NCBI RefSeq assembly: GCF_031458325.1
Contig: NZ_JAVDYG010000001.1
Span: 744,001 to 808,000, forward strand
Direction of reading: 5' to 3'
Length of the DNA stretch: 64,000 nt
From: Nocardioides marmoribigeumensis
GTDB taxonomy: Bacteria > Actinomycetota > Actinomycetes > Propionibacteriales > Nocardioidaceae
Shown: positions 45,899 through 53,644 of the stretch, piece after piece
Layout: each line of letters starts with the position of its first letter
How positions within the stretch are numbered: the first letter of the stretch is position 1
Translations under genes and position numbers: made by a program
Notes under the pieces: generated by a model
The model's database searches: none
Told to the model about the DNA's origin: nothing
The model's input: the letters and a program-made list of their open reading frames with translations, nothing else

Positions 45899-45932
45899 GA
45901 GGGCGGCCACCCCGGTGGGGGTGACCGCCCTC
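45899..45932. terminator. Bidirectional hairpin between the ligase gene and rpsA
   Basis: GAGGGCGG (45899-45906) pairs with CCGCCCTC (45925-45932), with an inner CCACCCC/GGGGTGA stem. It separates the convergent ligase and rpsA genes. Confidence 0.65.
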
Positions 45933-45962
45933 GTCTGCTGGTCAGCGAGCGGGACGCTCAGC

Positions 45963-47414
45963 TCACTCGTTGCCGCCGGTGAGCTTGTCGCGCAGCGCCT
46001 GGAGGGCCTCGTCGCTGGCGAGGGAACCCTCGCCCTCGGCGGCCTCGGAGGAGTACGAGGTGGCCTCGCCGGCCTCGATCTCCGCCTTCTTGGCCTCCTC
46101 CTGCTGCTTGACGTGGGCCTCCCAGCGGGCGTGCGCCTCGGCGTACTGCTTCTCCCAGGCGGCGCGCTGCTCGTCGTAGCCCTCGAGCCACTCACCGGTC
46201 TCCGGGTCGAAGCCCTCGGGGTAGATGTAGTTGCCCTCGGCGTCGTAGGAGGCGGTCATGCCGTAGAGGGTCGGGTCGAACTCCTCCACGTCGCTGGCCG
46301 TCGCGGTCTCGTTGGCCTGCTTGAGCGACAGCGAGATCCGGCGACGCTCGAGGTCGATGTCGATGATCTTGACCATGACGTCGTCGTTGACCTGGACGAC
46401 CTGCTCGGGGATCTCGACGTGACGCTCGGCGAGCTCGGAGATGTGCACCAGGCCCTCGATGCCCTCCTCGACGCGGACGAACGAGCCGAACGGCACCAGC
46501 TTGGTGACCTTGCCGGGCACGATCTGGCCGATCTGGTGGGTCCGGGCGAAGTGCTGCCACGGGTCCTCCTGCGTCGCCTTCAGCGACAGGGAGACACGCT
46601 CGCGGTCCATGTCGACGTCGAGCACCTCGACGGTGACCTCGTCACCGACGGTGACGACCTCGGACGGGTGGTCGATGTGCTTCCACGACAGCTCGGAGAC
46701 GTGGACGAGACCGTCGACGCCGCCGAGGTCCACGAACGCACCGAAGTTGACGATCGAGGAGACGACGCCCTTGCGGATCTGGCCCTTCTGGAGCTGGGTC
46801 AGGAAGCCCTGGCGGACCTCGCTCTGGGTCTGCTCGAGCCAGGCGCGACGTGACAGGACCACGTTGTTGCGGTTCTTGTCGAGCTCGATGATCTTGGCCT
46901 CGAGCTCCTTGCCGACGTAGGGCTGGAGGTCGCGCACGCGGCGCATCTCCACCAGCGACGCCGGGAGGAAGCCGCGCAGGCCGATGTCGAGGATGAGGCC
47001 ACCGCGGACCACCTCGATGACGGTGCCGGTGACGACGCCGTCCTCCTCCTTGACCTTCTCGATCGTGCCCCAGGCGCGCTCGTACTGGGCGCGCTTCTTG
47101 GACAGGATGAGTCGACCCTCCTTGTCCTCCTTCTGGAGGACGAGGGCCTCGACGTGGTCGCCGACCGCGACGACCTCGGAGGGGTCGACGTCGTGCTTGA
47201 TCGAGAGCTCGCGGCTCGGGATGACACCCTCGGTCTTGTAGCCGATGTCGAGCAGGACCTCGTCCCGGTCGACCTTGACGATGGTGCCTTCGACGATGTC
47301 GCCGTCGTTGAAGTTCTTGATGGTGCTGTCGATCGCAGCGAGAAGGTCCTCCATGGACCCGATGTCGTTGATCGCGACCTGCGGGGCCTCGGAGAGAGTG
47401 GGGGTGATCGTCAT
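45963..47414 (-). CDS. rpsA: 30S ribosomal protein S1
   Basis: A 483-residue actinobacterial S1 with four S1/OB repeats at about residues 35-105, 120-190, 208-276 and 293-361 (for example VKVDRDEVLLDIGYKTEGVIP and NFGAFVDLGGVDGLVHVSELSW). An acidic tail follows. It helps recruit mRNA to the 30S subunit. The ATG at 47414 lacks a strong Shine-Dalgarno (only AAGGAA about 13 nt upstream), a known feature of self-regulated rpsA. A promoter candidate 126 nt upstream leaves a long leader. Confidence 0.95.
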   Translation of the reverse strand: MTITPTLSEAPQVAINDIGSMEDLLAAIDSTIKNFNDGDIVEGTIVKVDRDEVLLDIGYKTEGVIPSRELSIKHDVDPSEVVAVGDHVEALVLQKEDKEGRLILSKKRAQYERAWGTIEKVKEEDGVVTGTVIEVVRGGLILDIGLRGFLPASLVEMRRVRDLQPYVGKELEAKIIELDKNRNNVVLSRRAWLEQTQSEVRQGFLTQLQKGQIRKGVVSSIVNFGAFVDLGGVDGLVHVSELSWKHIDHPSEVVTVGDEVTVEVLDVDMDRERVSLSLKATQEDPWQHFARTHQIGQIVPGKVTKLVPFGSFVRVEEGIEGLVHISELAERHVEIPEQVVQVNDDVMVKIIDIDLERRRISLSLKQANETATASDVEEFDPTLYGMTASYDAEGNYIYPEGFDPETGEWLEGYDEQRAAWEKQYAEAHARWEAHVKQQEEAKKAEIEAGEATSYSSEAAEGEGSLASDEALQALRDKLTGGNE

Positions 47415-47539
47415 AAGAAGGATGGATTCCTTGGTGGATGGAGGTCGTGGCTGAGCGCGCGGCAGCCTGTTTCACTTCCGGGGAGGTGAGCAGGAGGATC
47501 ATCGGTCTGAGGCTCGAGCGGACCGCACACGCTCTTGAC

Positions 47540-47570
47540 ACTCTACCGGCGCACCCGGCAGCGGGTCCAA
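47540..47570 (-). promoter_or_regulatory. Candidate rpsA promoter
   Basis: On the minus strand TTGGAC (47570-47565), a 19-nt spacer and TAGAGT (47545-47540) precede a leader of about 120 nt that ends at the rpsA ATG. The spacer is longer than ideal. Confidence 0.4.
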
Positions 47571-47608
47571 CCGACCCCGACCGCACCCGGAGGAGGTAGG
47601 AAGACCCT

Positions 47609-48448
47609 GTGACAACGATGCCCGACGGCGTCCACCCGGTCCGGCGACCCGTCGACGAGCAGGGCTCCCGCCGTGCCAACCGGACCGACTGGGACGCCTA
47701 CGCCGACGAGTACCAGTCCACCCACGGCGACTTCCTCGGCGACGTCGGCTTCGTCTGGGGCCCGGAGGGTCACCAGGAGCGCGACCTGCAGGTCCTCGGC
47801 GACCCGGCCGGCCTGGCCGGGCTCGAGGTCCTCGAGGTCGGCTGCGGCGCCGCCCAGTGCTCCCGGTGGCTGGCGACCCAGGGCGCCCGGGTGGTCGGGC
47901 TCGACCTGTCCGAGCGCCAGCTGCAGCACTCGCGCCGCATCGACGAGGCGACCGGTGTCGTCGTACCGACCGTGTGCGCGACGGCGACCGCCCTCCCCTT
48001 CCCCGACGACGCCTTCGACGTGGTCTTCTCCTCCTTCGGTGCGCTGCAGTTCGTCGCCGACGGGGACGTCATGGTCGGCGAGGTCGCCCGGGTGACCCGG
48101 CCCGACGGGGTCTTCGCCTTCTCCGTCACCCACCCGATCCGCTGGTCGATGCCCGACGACGCCGGACCCGAGGGCATGACGGTCACCAGCTCCTACTGGG
48201 ACCGCACGCCCTACGTCGAGGAGGACGAGGACGGGCGCCCGCGCTACGTCGAGCACCACCGCACGCTCGGCGACTGGGCCGACCTGCTGTGGGCCTCCGG
48301 CTTCGCGATCACCGCGCTGCACGAGCCGCAGTGGCCCGAGGGCCTCGACCGGGTGTGGGGCGGGTGGGGTCCGCTGCGCGGTCGCCTCATCCCCGGCACC
48401 GCGATCATCGTGGCGCGCTTGCTCCGCCCGCCGAGCCCCGTCTCCTAG
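47609..48448 (+). CDS. Class I SAM-dependent methyltransferase
   Basis: A 279-residue methyltransferase with motif I VLEVGCGAAQCSRWLA near residue 73. The acidic motif II is VVGLDLSERQLQ, and VFSSFGALQFVADG follows in the UbiE/Methyltransf_11 style. The substrate is unknown. The GTG at 47609 has AGGAGG about 14 nt upstream; the ATG three codons later would have an even longer gap. The stop is 9 nt before the flippase start, but that gene has its own -10-like element. Confidence 0.82.
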   Translation: MTTMPDGVHPVRRPVDEQGSRRANRTDWDAYADEYQSTHGDFLGDVGFVWGPEGHQERDLQVLGDPAGLAGLEVLEVGCGAAQCSRWLATQGARVVGLDLSERQLQHSRRIDEATGVVVPTVCATATALPFPDDAFDVVFSSFGALQFVADGDVMVGEVARVTRPDGVFAFSVTHPIRWSMPDDAGPEGMTVTSSYWDRTPYVEEDEDGRPRYVEHHRTLGDWADLLWASGFAITALHEPQWPEGLDRVWGGWGPLRGRLIPGTAIIVARLLRPPSPVS

Positions 48449-48457
48449 GCTTCCCCG

Positions 48458-49753
48458 GTGATGTCCACCCGCCCCCGCCTGCCCTCGTGGCTCACCGGGA
48501 GCGGTGTCATCGCGATCGGCATGGGGGTGATGAACCTCGGCACCTACGGCTTCACCCTGCTGGCCGCGCGGCTCCTCGGCCCCAAGGAGTACGGCGCCCT
48601 GGCCGCCCTCATGGGCCTCATGCTCGTCACCGCCGTGGTCCAGCTCGGCCTCCAGGCCACCGCGGCCCGCCGCGTCTCGACCCACCCCCACCGGCTCGAG
48701 GAGACCGAGGCGGAGGTGGTGCGCGCGTCGTGGAAGGCCGCCTGGGCGCTCGTGGGCATCACGGTGGTCACCTCGCCGCTCGTGGTGCTGCTGCTCGAGC
48801 CGGGCGGCCCGCTCGGCGGCTACGCCGCGGCGCTGCTGCTCGCGGCCTCCTGCCTCCCGCTGACCCTGATGGGCGCCCAGGCCGGACTGCTCCAGGGCGA
48901 GCGCCGCTGGTACTCCCTCGCCACGGTGTACGCCGCGGTCGGGCTCGGGCGCGTGCTCCTCGGTCTCGGCGGCATGGTGTGGCGCGAGGACGTCACCGGC
49001 GCGATGGTCGGCGTCACCCTCGGCAACGTCGTGCCCACGCTGATCGGGTGGGTCGCGCTGCGTCGCCGGGTCCCGGCGCCGAGCGCCGCCCCCGAGCACG
49101 AGTCCCCGGAGCCCGCGACCGGGGTCCTCACCGAGGTGGCCCACAACTCCCACGCCCTGCTGGCGTTCTTCGCGCTCACCAACACCGACGTGATCCTGGC
49201 GCGCATCCTGTTCGACAAGCACGACAGCGGTCTCTACGCCGGCGGCCTGATCCTCGCCAAGGCCGTCCTCTTCCTGCCCCAGTTCGTGGTCGTGATCGCC
49301 TTCCCCAACATGAACGACCCGGCCGTGCGCCGCCGGATGGAGATCTCGGCGCTGGGCGTCGTCCTCGCGATGGGACTCGTCGCGACCGCCGGGGCAGGGA
49401 TGCTGCGGTCGCTGGCGGTGGTCTTCGTCGGCGGCCCGGAGTATGCCGACCTCGAGCCGGCGATCTGGGCCTTCGCCGCGATCGGCACCCTCTGGGCGAT
49501 GGAGCAGCTGATGGTCTACAGCACCGTCGCTCGCCAGTCGCGCCGCTCGGTGGGGGTGATCTGGCTCGGCCTGGTCGCCCTGGTCGTCCTGGCACAGCCC
49601 GCCCACACCGTCGCCCACCTCCTCGAGGTGGTCGCCGCGGTCCACGTCGTGGTCCTCGGGGTCCTCGTCGTCCTCAGCCAGACCGCCCACCGCCGCCACC
49701 GGCCCACGGCGGTCGACCCCGGTGCCGACGCACCCGCTCCCCCCGCTCCCTGA
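48458..49753 (+). CDS. Polysaccharide flippase-like (MOP superfamily) membrane protein
   Basis: A 431-residue protein with about 12 TM helices and the lipopolysaccharide/O-antigen flippase pattern (MNLGTYGFTLLAARLLGPKEYGALAALMGLM at the N terminus). Wzx-type proteins flip lipid-linked oligosaccharides. No glycosyltransferase or ligase gene is adjacent, so the cargo is unclear. The start is GTG 48458 with TAGGCT 6 nt upstream; the next codon is ATG. A terminator hairpin follows. Confidence 0.8.
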   Translation: MMSTRPRLPSWLTGSGVIAIGMGVMNLGTYGFTLLAARLLGPKEYGALAALMGLMLVTAVVQLGLQATAARRVSTHPHRLEETEAEVVRASWKAAWALVGITVVTSPLVVLLLEPGGPLGGYAAALLLAASCLPLTLMGAQAGLLQGERRWYSLATVYAAVGLGRVLLGLGGMVWREDVTGAMVGVTLGNVVPTLIGWVALRRRVPAPSAAPEHESPEPATGVLTEVAHNSHALLAFFALTNTDVILARILFDKHDSGLYAGGLILAKAVLFLPQFVVVIAFPNMNDPAVRRRMEISALGVVLAMGLVATAGAGMLRSLAVVFVGGPEYADLEPAIWAFAAIGTLWAMEQLMVYSTVARQSRRSVGVIWLGLVALVVLAQPAHTVAHLLEVVAAVHVVVLGVLVVLSQTAHRRHRPTAVDPGADAPAPPAP

Positions 49754-49773
49754 CCGGACCCGGGCGCCACGCG

Positions 49774-49811
49774 ACGAGGGTGCCGGCCCCTCGCGGGACC
49801 GACACCCTCGT
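49774..49811. terminator. Bidirectional hairpin between the flippase and repeat-protein genes
   Basis: ACGAGGGTG (49774-49782) pairs with CACCCTCGT (49803-49811) around a GC-rich loop. The two neighbouring genes converge on it. Confidence 0.6.
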
Positions 49812-49851
49812 GTGTCGTGTGCGCCCCGGCTCAGCGGCCGGGGCGCGTGCC

Positions 49852-52707
49852 TCAGATCAGGCGGCGACGCAGCGCGAAGACCGCACCGCCCGCGCCCAGC
49901 AGGGCCAGCCCGGCGACGCCGCGCATCAGGTTGCGCGAGCCCTCGCCGTCCTCACCCTTGATCTCGTAGCTGTACGCCGCGAGGCCCATGGCGTCCGCCG
50001 GAGCACCGACGACCATCTTCTCCTCCTGGGCACGCTTGGCACCGGCGACCAGCAGGGCGTACTGCTCGCCGTACTTCTGCGCGGTGTCCTGGCCGGCCGC
50101 GACGAGCTTCTTGGTGCCCTCGGTCGAGAGGCGCTGAGCGCCGTCGACCAGCTTCGGCGCACCGCCGGCGGCGGTCACGAGACCGTCGGCCAGCTGGCCC
50201 GAGCCACCCGCGGCGGCCGAGAGGCCGTCGGCGAGCTTGTTGGCACCCGCGTCGAGCTGACCCGCACCGTCGGCGAGCTTGCCCGCACCGTCGTCGAGCT
50301 TGCCCGCACCCGCGCTGAGCTGACCCGTGCCGTCGGCGAGCTGACCCGTGCCGTCGGCGAGCTTGCCCGCACCGGCGGACAGCTTGCCCGCACCGGCGAG
50401 CAGGTCACCGGTGCCACCACTGAGCTGGCCAGTGCCGTCGGAGAGCTGGTCCGCACCGGCCTTGAGGTCGGTCAGACCGGCGGCCAGCTTGCCCGCACCT
50501 GCGGAGAGGGCACCCAGGCCATCGGTCCCGGCGAGGTCCGCACCCCCGGCGGCGAGGGCCGCCGCGGCGCAGATGAGGGTCTCCTCCGGGTTGCAGCCCT
50601 TGTCGGCCGAGCCGAGGCCGGCCAGCAGTTGACCCTGGATGCCGTTGACGACCGTGTCGACCAGAGTCGGGATGCCCTGCTGGATCAGCTGGACAGCCTG
50701 CGAGACTCCGCAGAAGTCCGCAGCGTCCTTGTCAGTCTGGGTCGGGTCACAGGGGTCGTTGAAGAGTGCCTTCTTGAGCAGGGCGATGCCAGGCAGGGCT
50801 TTCGAATCGAGCCCCTCGAAGACTCGGGTCAGCGCCTTGGCGGCAGCATCGGCCTGAACCTTGAGTCCGCCGTCCTCGAATACCGTGTTGGGGCCGAGCT
50901 GAAGACCGCCATCGGGCGCACCGTACCCAAGGGCGGCCACGGTAGCGAACTTGCAGGGGTTGTTGCCCGGGAGTGCCAGGTTCGTGACGGGCGGCAGGCC
51001 ATTCACGAGCGGAGCGCAACCCGCGAGGGTGATCAGCGCCTGGTAGCTTCCCACTGCTGCCGGCAGCAAGGACGTCGAGATGTCGTCGACCCCGACATTG
51101 AACTTGCCAGCAATGATCTCGGCCGCATCCGCTGCGCCACAGTCGTCGGCCAGGGTCGCCGTCGACTCGTCCTGGTCACAAGCGTCTTTTCCGAGCGGGC
51201 TGCGCAGGCCGTACTTGAGCAGGTTGAGTCCGCCGAGGATGGTGTCCGTCGTCGTGTCCGAAGGACTGCCGATGCCGGTGACGATCTTGCCGAGGGTGCC
51301 GATGAGTCGCTGGTAGTCCGGGCTGACGTCGAGCTGGCCCTTGACCGTCTCGTCGATCGCCTCCACGCCGGCCTTAAGGGTCTGGAGACCCACGAGGAGC
51401 TTGGCCTGGCCGGCCGCGATCTGCTGGCTGCCGACGTACGCCGTCTGGGCGCCGGTCGCGAGGGTGCCGGAGCCCTCGGCGAGCTGGCCGGCCCCGTCCT
51501 GCAGCTTCTTGGCGCCCGTGTCGAGCTTCTTCGCGCCACCGTCGAGCTTCGTCGCCCCGTCGTTGAGCTGGGTGAGTCCGCCGTTGAGCTGGCCCGCGCC
51601 GGCGTCGAGCTTGAGCGCACCGCCGTTGAGCTTGGTGGCGCCCGCCCGGAGCTCGGTCGTGCCGCCCTTGAGCTGACCGACGCCGTCGGAGAGCTGGCCC
51701 GCACCGTCGGCGAGCTTGGCCGCACCCGGGGCGGCCTCGTTCTGCAGGCCGTCGCGCAGCTGCTGCGCGCCGTTGCGCAGCTTGATCAGGCCGGCCAGCA
51801 GGTCGCCAGCGCCGTCGCGGAGCTTGAGCAGGTTGCTGTCGATCTCGGCCGCACCGGCAGCGAGCTCCTCGCCCGTCTGCGCACCGCCCTTGTAGGAGTC
51901 GCCCGCGGTCTTGAAGCTGGGGCTCTCCAGGGGGTTGACCGGGAGCGCCGAGACGCTGGCGTCGGGGGCGATCGCGTCAACCACCTTGGCGGTGTAGCCG
52001 AAGGTCGCGGTGTCGGACCCCAGGGGCGCCAGCAAGGTCATCGTGTAGCTGAGCTTGGTGCCGCCCTCGCCGTCGCCGGCCATGTTGGCCTCACCGGACT
52101 TGACGTCGCGGAAGGTCGAGGGCAGGCCCACGGTCAGGCTGCCGACCATGGGGACGATGACGTCGGACTGCTTCTCGACCGTGCCGCCCTTGCCGTCGGT
52201 GAACGAGATGGTCTGCGTGCGACCGGTGACGTTCTTGACGGTGTAGAGGACCTCGAGGTCGCCGGACTTGCCGACGAGGCTCTTGGGGCTGATCTCCTTG
52301 CCGTCGAGCTTGTAGACGATCGAGATGTCGAGGGGCAGGTCGCCCTTGTAGTCGCTGACCGACCGCAGGTTCTTCTCGCCGTCGACCTTGACGTCGACCA
52401 TCTGGTCGTTGCCCTTGACCTTGAACCCGCCGAAGCCGTCGAGGTTGCGCAGGCCGGAGGTGGTGATCGGGTTGGCCAGGTCGACCGCACCCTTGCCGGT
52501 GAGGGCGAGCTGCTCGTAGATGCGCTTGGACTTCACCGCGCCGGTGGCGTCGGTGTAGGCCTGCACGGTCTCGGTGTTGACGACCTGGACGCCGTTGTCC
52601 GAGCCGGAGGTGGCCGCCACAGCGGGGAACGCGCCGGCGGTGAGGACCACCGCGGAGGCGCCGACGAGGGCCGCGAGCCGGCTCGCGGTCGAGGTGGGGG
52701 TGCGCAT
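49852..52707 (-). CDS. Heptad-repeat, membrane-anchored surface protein (YhgE/Pip-like repeats)
   Basis: A 951-residue exported protein with a signal peptide (cleavage near AVAA-TSG). An N-terminal beta domain of about 240 residues (IVYKLDGKEIS, LEVLYTVKNVTGRTQTISF) follows. Two blocks of near-perfect heptads of form GAGQLxDGxGKL lie at about 280-456 and 729-859. A single C-terminal TM helix ends in RRRLI. Similar heptads occur in YhgE/Pip and EsaA-type proteins, where they form long extracellular rods. Between the blocks is a Cys-containing insert (about 457-728) with more A/T-ending codons than its flanks. The ATG overlaps the stop of the upstream membrane protein (TGATG), so the two are coupled. 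Confidence 0.75.
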   Translation of the reverse strand: MRTPTSTASRLAALVGASAVVLTAGAFPAVAATSGSDNGVQVVNTETVQAYTDATGAVKSKRIYEQLALTGKGAVDLANPITTSGLRNLDGFGGFKVKGNDQMVDVKVDGEKNLRSVSDYKGDLPLDISIVYKLDGKEISPKSLVGKSGDLEVLYTVKNVTGRTQTISFTDGKGGTVEKQSDVIVPMVGSLTVGLPSTFRDVKSGEANMAGDGEGGTKLSYTMTLLAPLGSDTATFGYTAKVVDAIAPDASVSALPVNPLESPSFKTAGDSYKGGAQTGEELAAGAAEIDSNLLKLRDGAGDLLAGLIKLRNGAQQLRDGLQNEAAPGAAKLADGAGQLSDGVGQLKGGTTELRAGATKLNGGALKLDAGAGQLNGGLTQLNDGATKLDGGAKKLDTGAKKLQDGAGQLAEGSGTLATGAQTAYVGSQQIAAGQAKLLVGLQTLKAGVEAIDETVKGQLDVSPDYQRLIGTLGKIVTGIGSPSDTTTDTILGGLNLLKYGLRSPLGKDACDQDESTATLADDCGAADAAEIIAGKFNVGVDDISTSLLPAAVGSYQALITLAGCAPLVNGLPPVTNLALPGNNPCKFATVAALGYGAPDGGLQLGPNTVFEDGGLKVQADAAAKALTRVFEGLDSKALPGIALLKKALFNDPCDPTQTDKDAADFCGVSQAVQLIQQGIPTLVDTVVNGIQGQLLAGLGSADKGCNPEETLICAAAALAAGGADLAGTDGLGALSAGAGKLAAGLTDLKAGADQLSDGTGQLSGGTGDLLAGAGKLSAGAGKLADGTGQLADGTGQLSAGAGKLDDGAGKLADGAGQLDAGANKLADGLSAAAGGSGQLADGLVTAAGGAPKLVDGAQRLSTEGTKKLVAAGQDTAQKYGEQYALLVAGAKRAQEEKMVVGAPADAMGLAAYSYEIKGEDGEGSRNLMRGVAGLALLGAGGAVFALRRRLI
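50130..50520 (-). repeat. Coding heptad repeats, C-terminal block
   Basis: Roughly eighteen 21-bp coding repeats, most of form GAGKLADGTGQL. They are imperfect at nucleotide level and belong to the surface-protein gene. Confidence 0.85.
51340..51870 (-). repeat. Coding heptad repeats, N-terminal block
   Basis: About twenty 21-bp repeats with forms such as GATKLNGGALKLDAG and GAKKLDTGAKKLQDG. They are more diverged than the C-terminal block. Confidence 0.8.
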
Positions 52708-53312
52708 CAGTTCTTGCCCATCATGGTGTCGAGGCCGACCGTGTCGTCCTGGGAGTGCTGGGGGGTGGCGCCGCGCGCGGAGCCGTGGGGGGTACGGCGC
52801 TCGGCCAGCTCCCGCTCCTCTGCGTGCTCGTGCTCGGGGCCGAACCACGCGACGGACAGGAAGCCGATCGCGGAGGTCAGCAGCACGGTGGTGGCGGTGC
52901 TGACCGAGGTGTCGAGGATCTCCGGCGGGGCCGCGGCGTAGGTGAACTCGTAGGCTCCGGCGAAGGTGCCGGCGCCGAGCAGGACCGCCCACAGCGGCAG
53001 TCGGCCCATCAGGGCGAGGGTCAGGCCGAGGCACAGCAGCAGGGTGAGCGCGACGGCGACACCCCGTCCCGCGGTGGTGTCAGGCAGGAGCGCGGCCCGG
53101 ACGAAGTAGCCGATCCAGGCGAAGGCGAATCCCCCGACGAAGCCGGCCAGCCGCATCGACGCGGTGCGGTCCGGCACGAGGCCGACCACGGCGCCCATCG
53201 CGGCCCCCAGCAGCGCCACCGACTCGAGCTCGAGGTCGAGGGCCCCGCTGATCAGGACGACGGCAAGGGCGGCCACGGACAGGGCCAACCCCACGAACAG
53301 TTCTTTGCGCAT
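52707..53312 (-). CDS. Multi-TM membrane protein upstream of the repeat protein
   Basis: A 201-residue protein with five to six TM helices in the first 150 residues and a charged cytoplasmic tail (WFGPEHEHAEERELAERR). No family is recognised. AGGGAG lies 9-10 nt before the ATG at 53312; an in-frame ATG at 53354 is less well placed. It is translationally coupled to the heptad-repeat gene (TGATG), so the two probably act together at the membrane. A TATAGT -10 candidate is at 53392-53387. Confidence 0.65.
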   Translation of the reverse strand: MRKELFVGLALSVAALAVVLISGALDLELESVALLGAAMGAVVGLVPDRTASMRLAGFVGGFAFAWIGYFVRAALLPDTTAGRGVAVALTLLLCLGLTLALMGRLPLWAVLLGAGTFAGAYEFTYAAAPPEILDTSVSTATTVLLTSAIGFLSVAWFGPEHEHAEERELAERRTPHGSARGATPQHSQDDTVGLDTMMGKN

Positions 53313-53386
53313 GAATGCGCGCTCCCTTCTAACTGAGCGGTTCCCGCCGCTCATGGCCTGCTCTCCACAGGCAAATGTGTTCCCGC

Positions 53387-53392
53387 ACTATA
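53387..53392 (-). promoter_or_regulatory. -10 element for the two-gene surface operon
   Basis: TATAGT on the minus strand (53392-53387), the best -10 match in this gap, gives a leader of about 68 nt. The gap 53313-53644 is the longest non-coding stretch in the window and is visibly richer in A and T than its surroundings. It also holds the inverted repeat at 53473-53499. Confidence 0.5.
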
Positions 53393-53472
53393 AGGACGCC
53401 GCAGACCGTGGCCCTAATGCGACATGACAGTGCGAATCGTCCTCAACAATGCGAAGTGGCGTCACGTTCTCA

Positions 53473-53499
53473 CGAAACTTGGTCAAATGACCAGTTTCG
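53473..53499. promoter_or_regulatory. 27-bp inverted repeat, candidate operator
   Basis: CGAAACT-T-GGTCA (53473-53485) and TGACC-AGTTTCG (53488-53499) are complementary except for one bulged T, with two A between them. It lies 81 nt upstream of the TATAGT element and 145 nt after the polA stop. GGTCA..TGACC resembles GntR/FadR-like or TetR-like operators; the regulator is unknown. Confidence 0.5.
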
Positions 53500-53644
53500 C
53501 GGGTCAGTTCGGGCAGAAAGTCCTTCTTCCCCCGGGACGGGGGTCGGGGAACGTGTTCTGACCGAAGTGTCACGTTTCACACCCTGCCGCAGCCAGATGG
53601 CGGCGTCCAGGGCCGCATGGGTGCCCCCTGACGGCCGGTCGGGC

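Noticed and set aside
50130-51870. Regular 21-bp repeats that could suggest a CRISPR or satellite array
   Set aside because: There are no unique spacers, and the repeats are contiguous, in frame and encode heptads with normal coding degeneracy.
47857-52941. A 1694-codon plus-strand open frame with strings of ELARTVGELART
   Set aside because: The repeats are the reverse complement of the coding heptads of the minus-strand surface protein, and its 5' part is a shifted frame of the methyltransferase and flippase genes. The minus-strand frame has a signal peptide, TM helix and coupled neighbour.
53388-53573. A 61-codon minus-strand frame in the gap downstream of polA
   Set aside because: It covers the inverted repeat and the TATAGT promoter, has no ribosome-binding site and no protein-like composition.
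53565-53582. A possible second dyad, GTGTCACGTTTCACAC
   Set aside because: Only the outer GTGT/ACAC is symmetric; the interior is mismatched, so it is weaker than chance-like dyads nearby.
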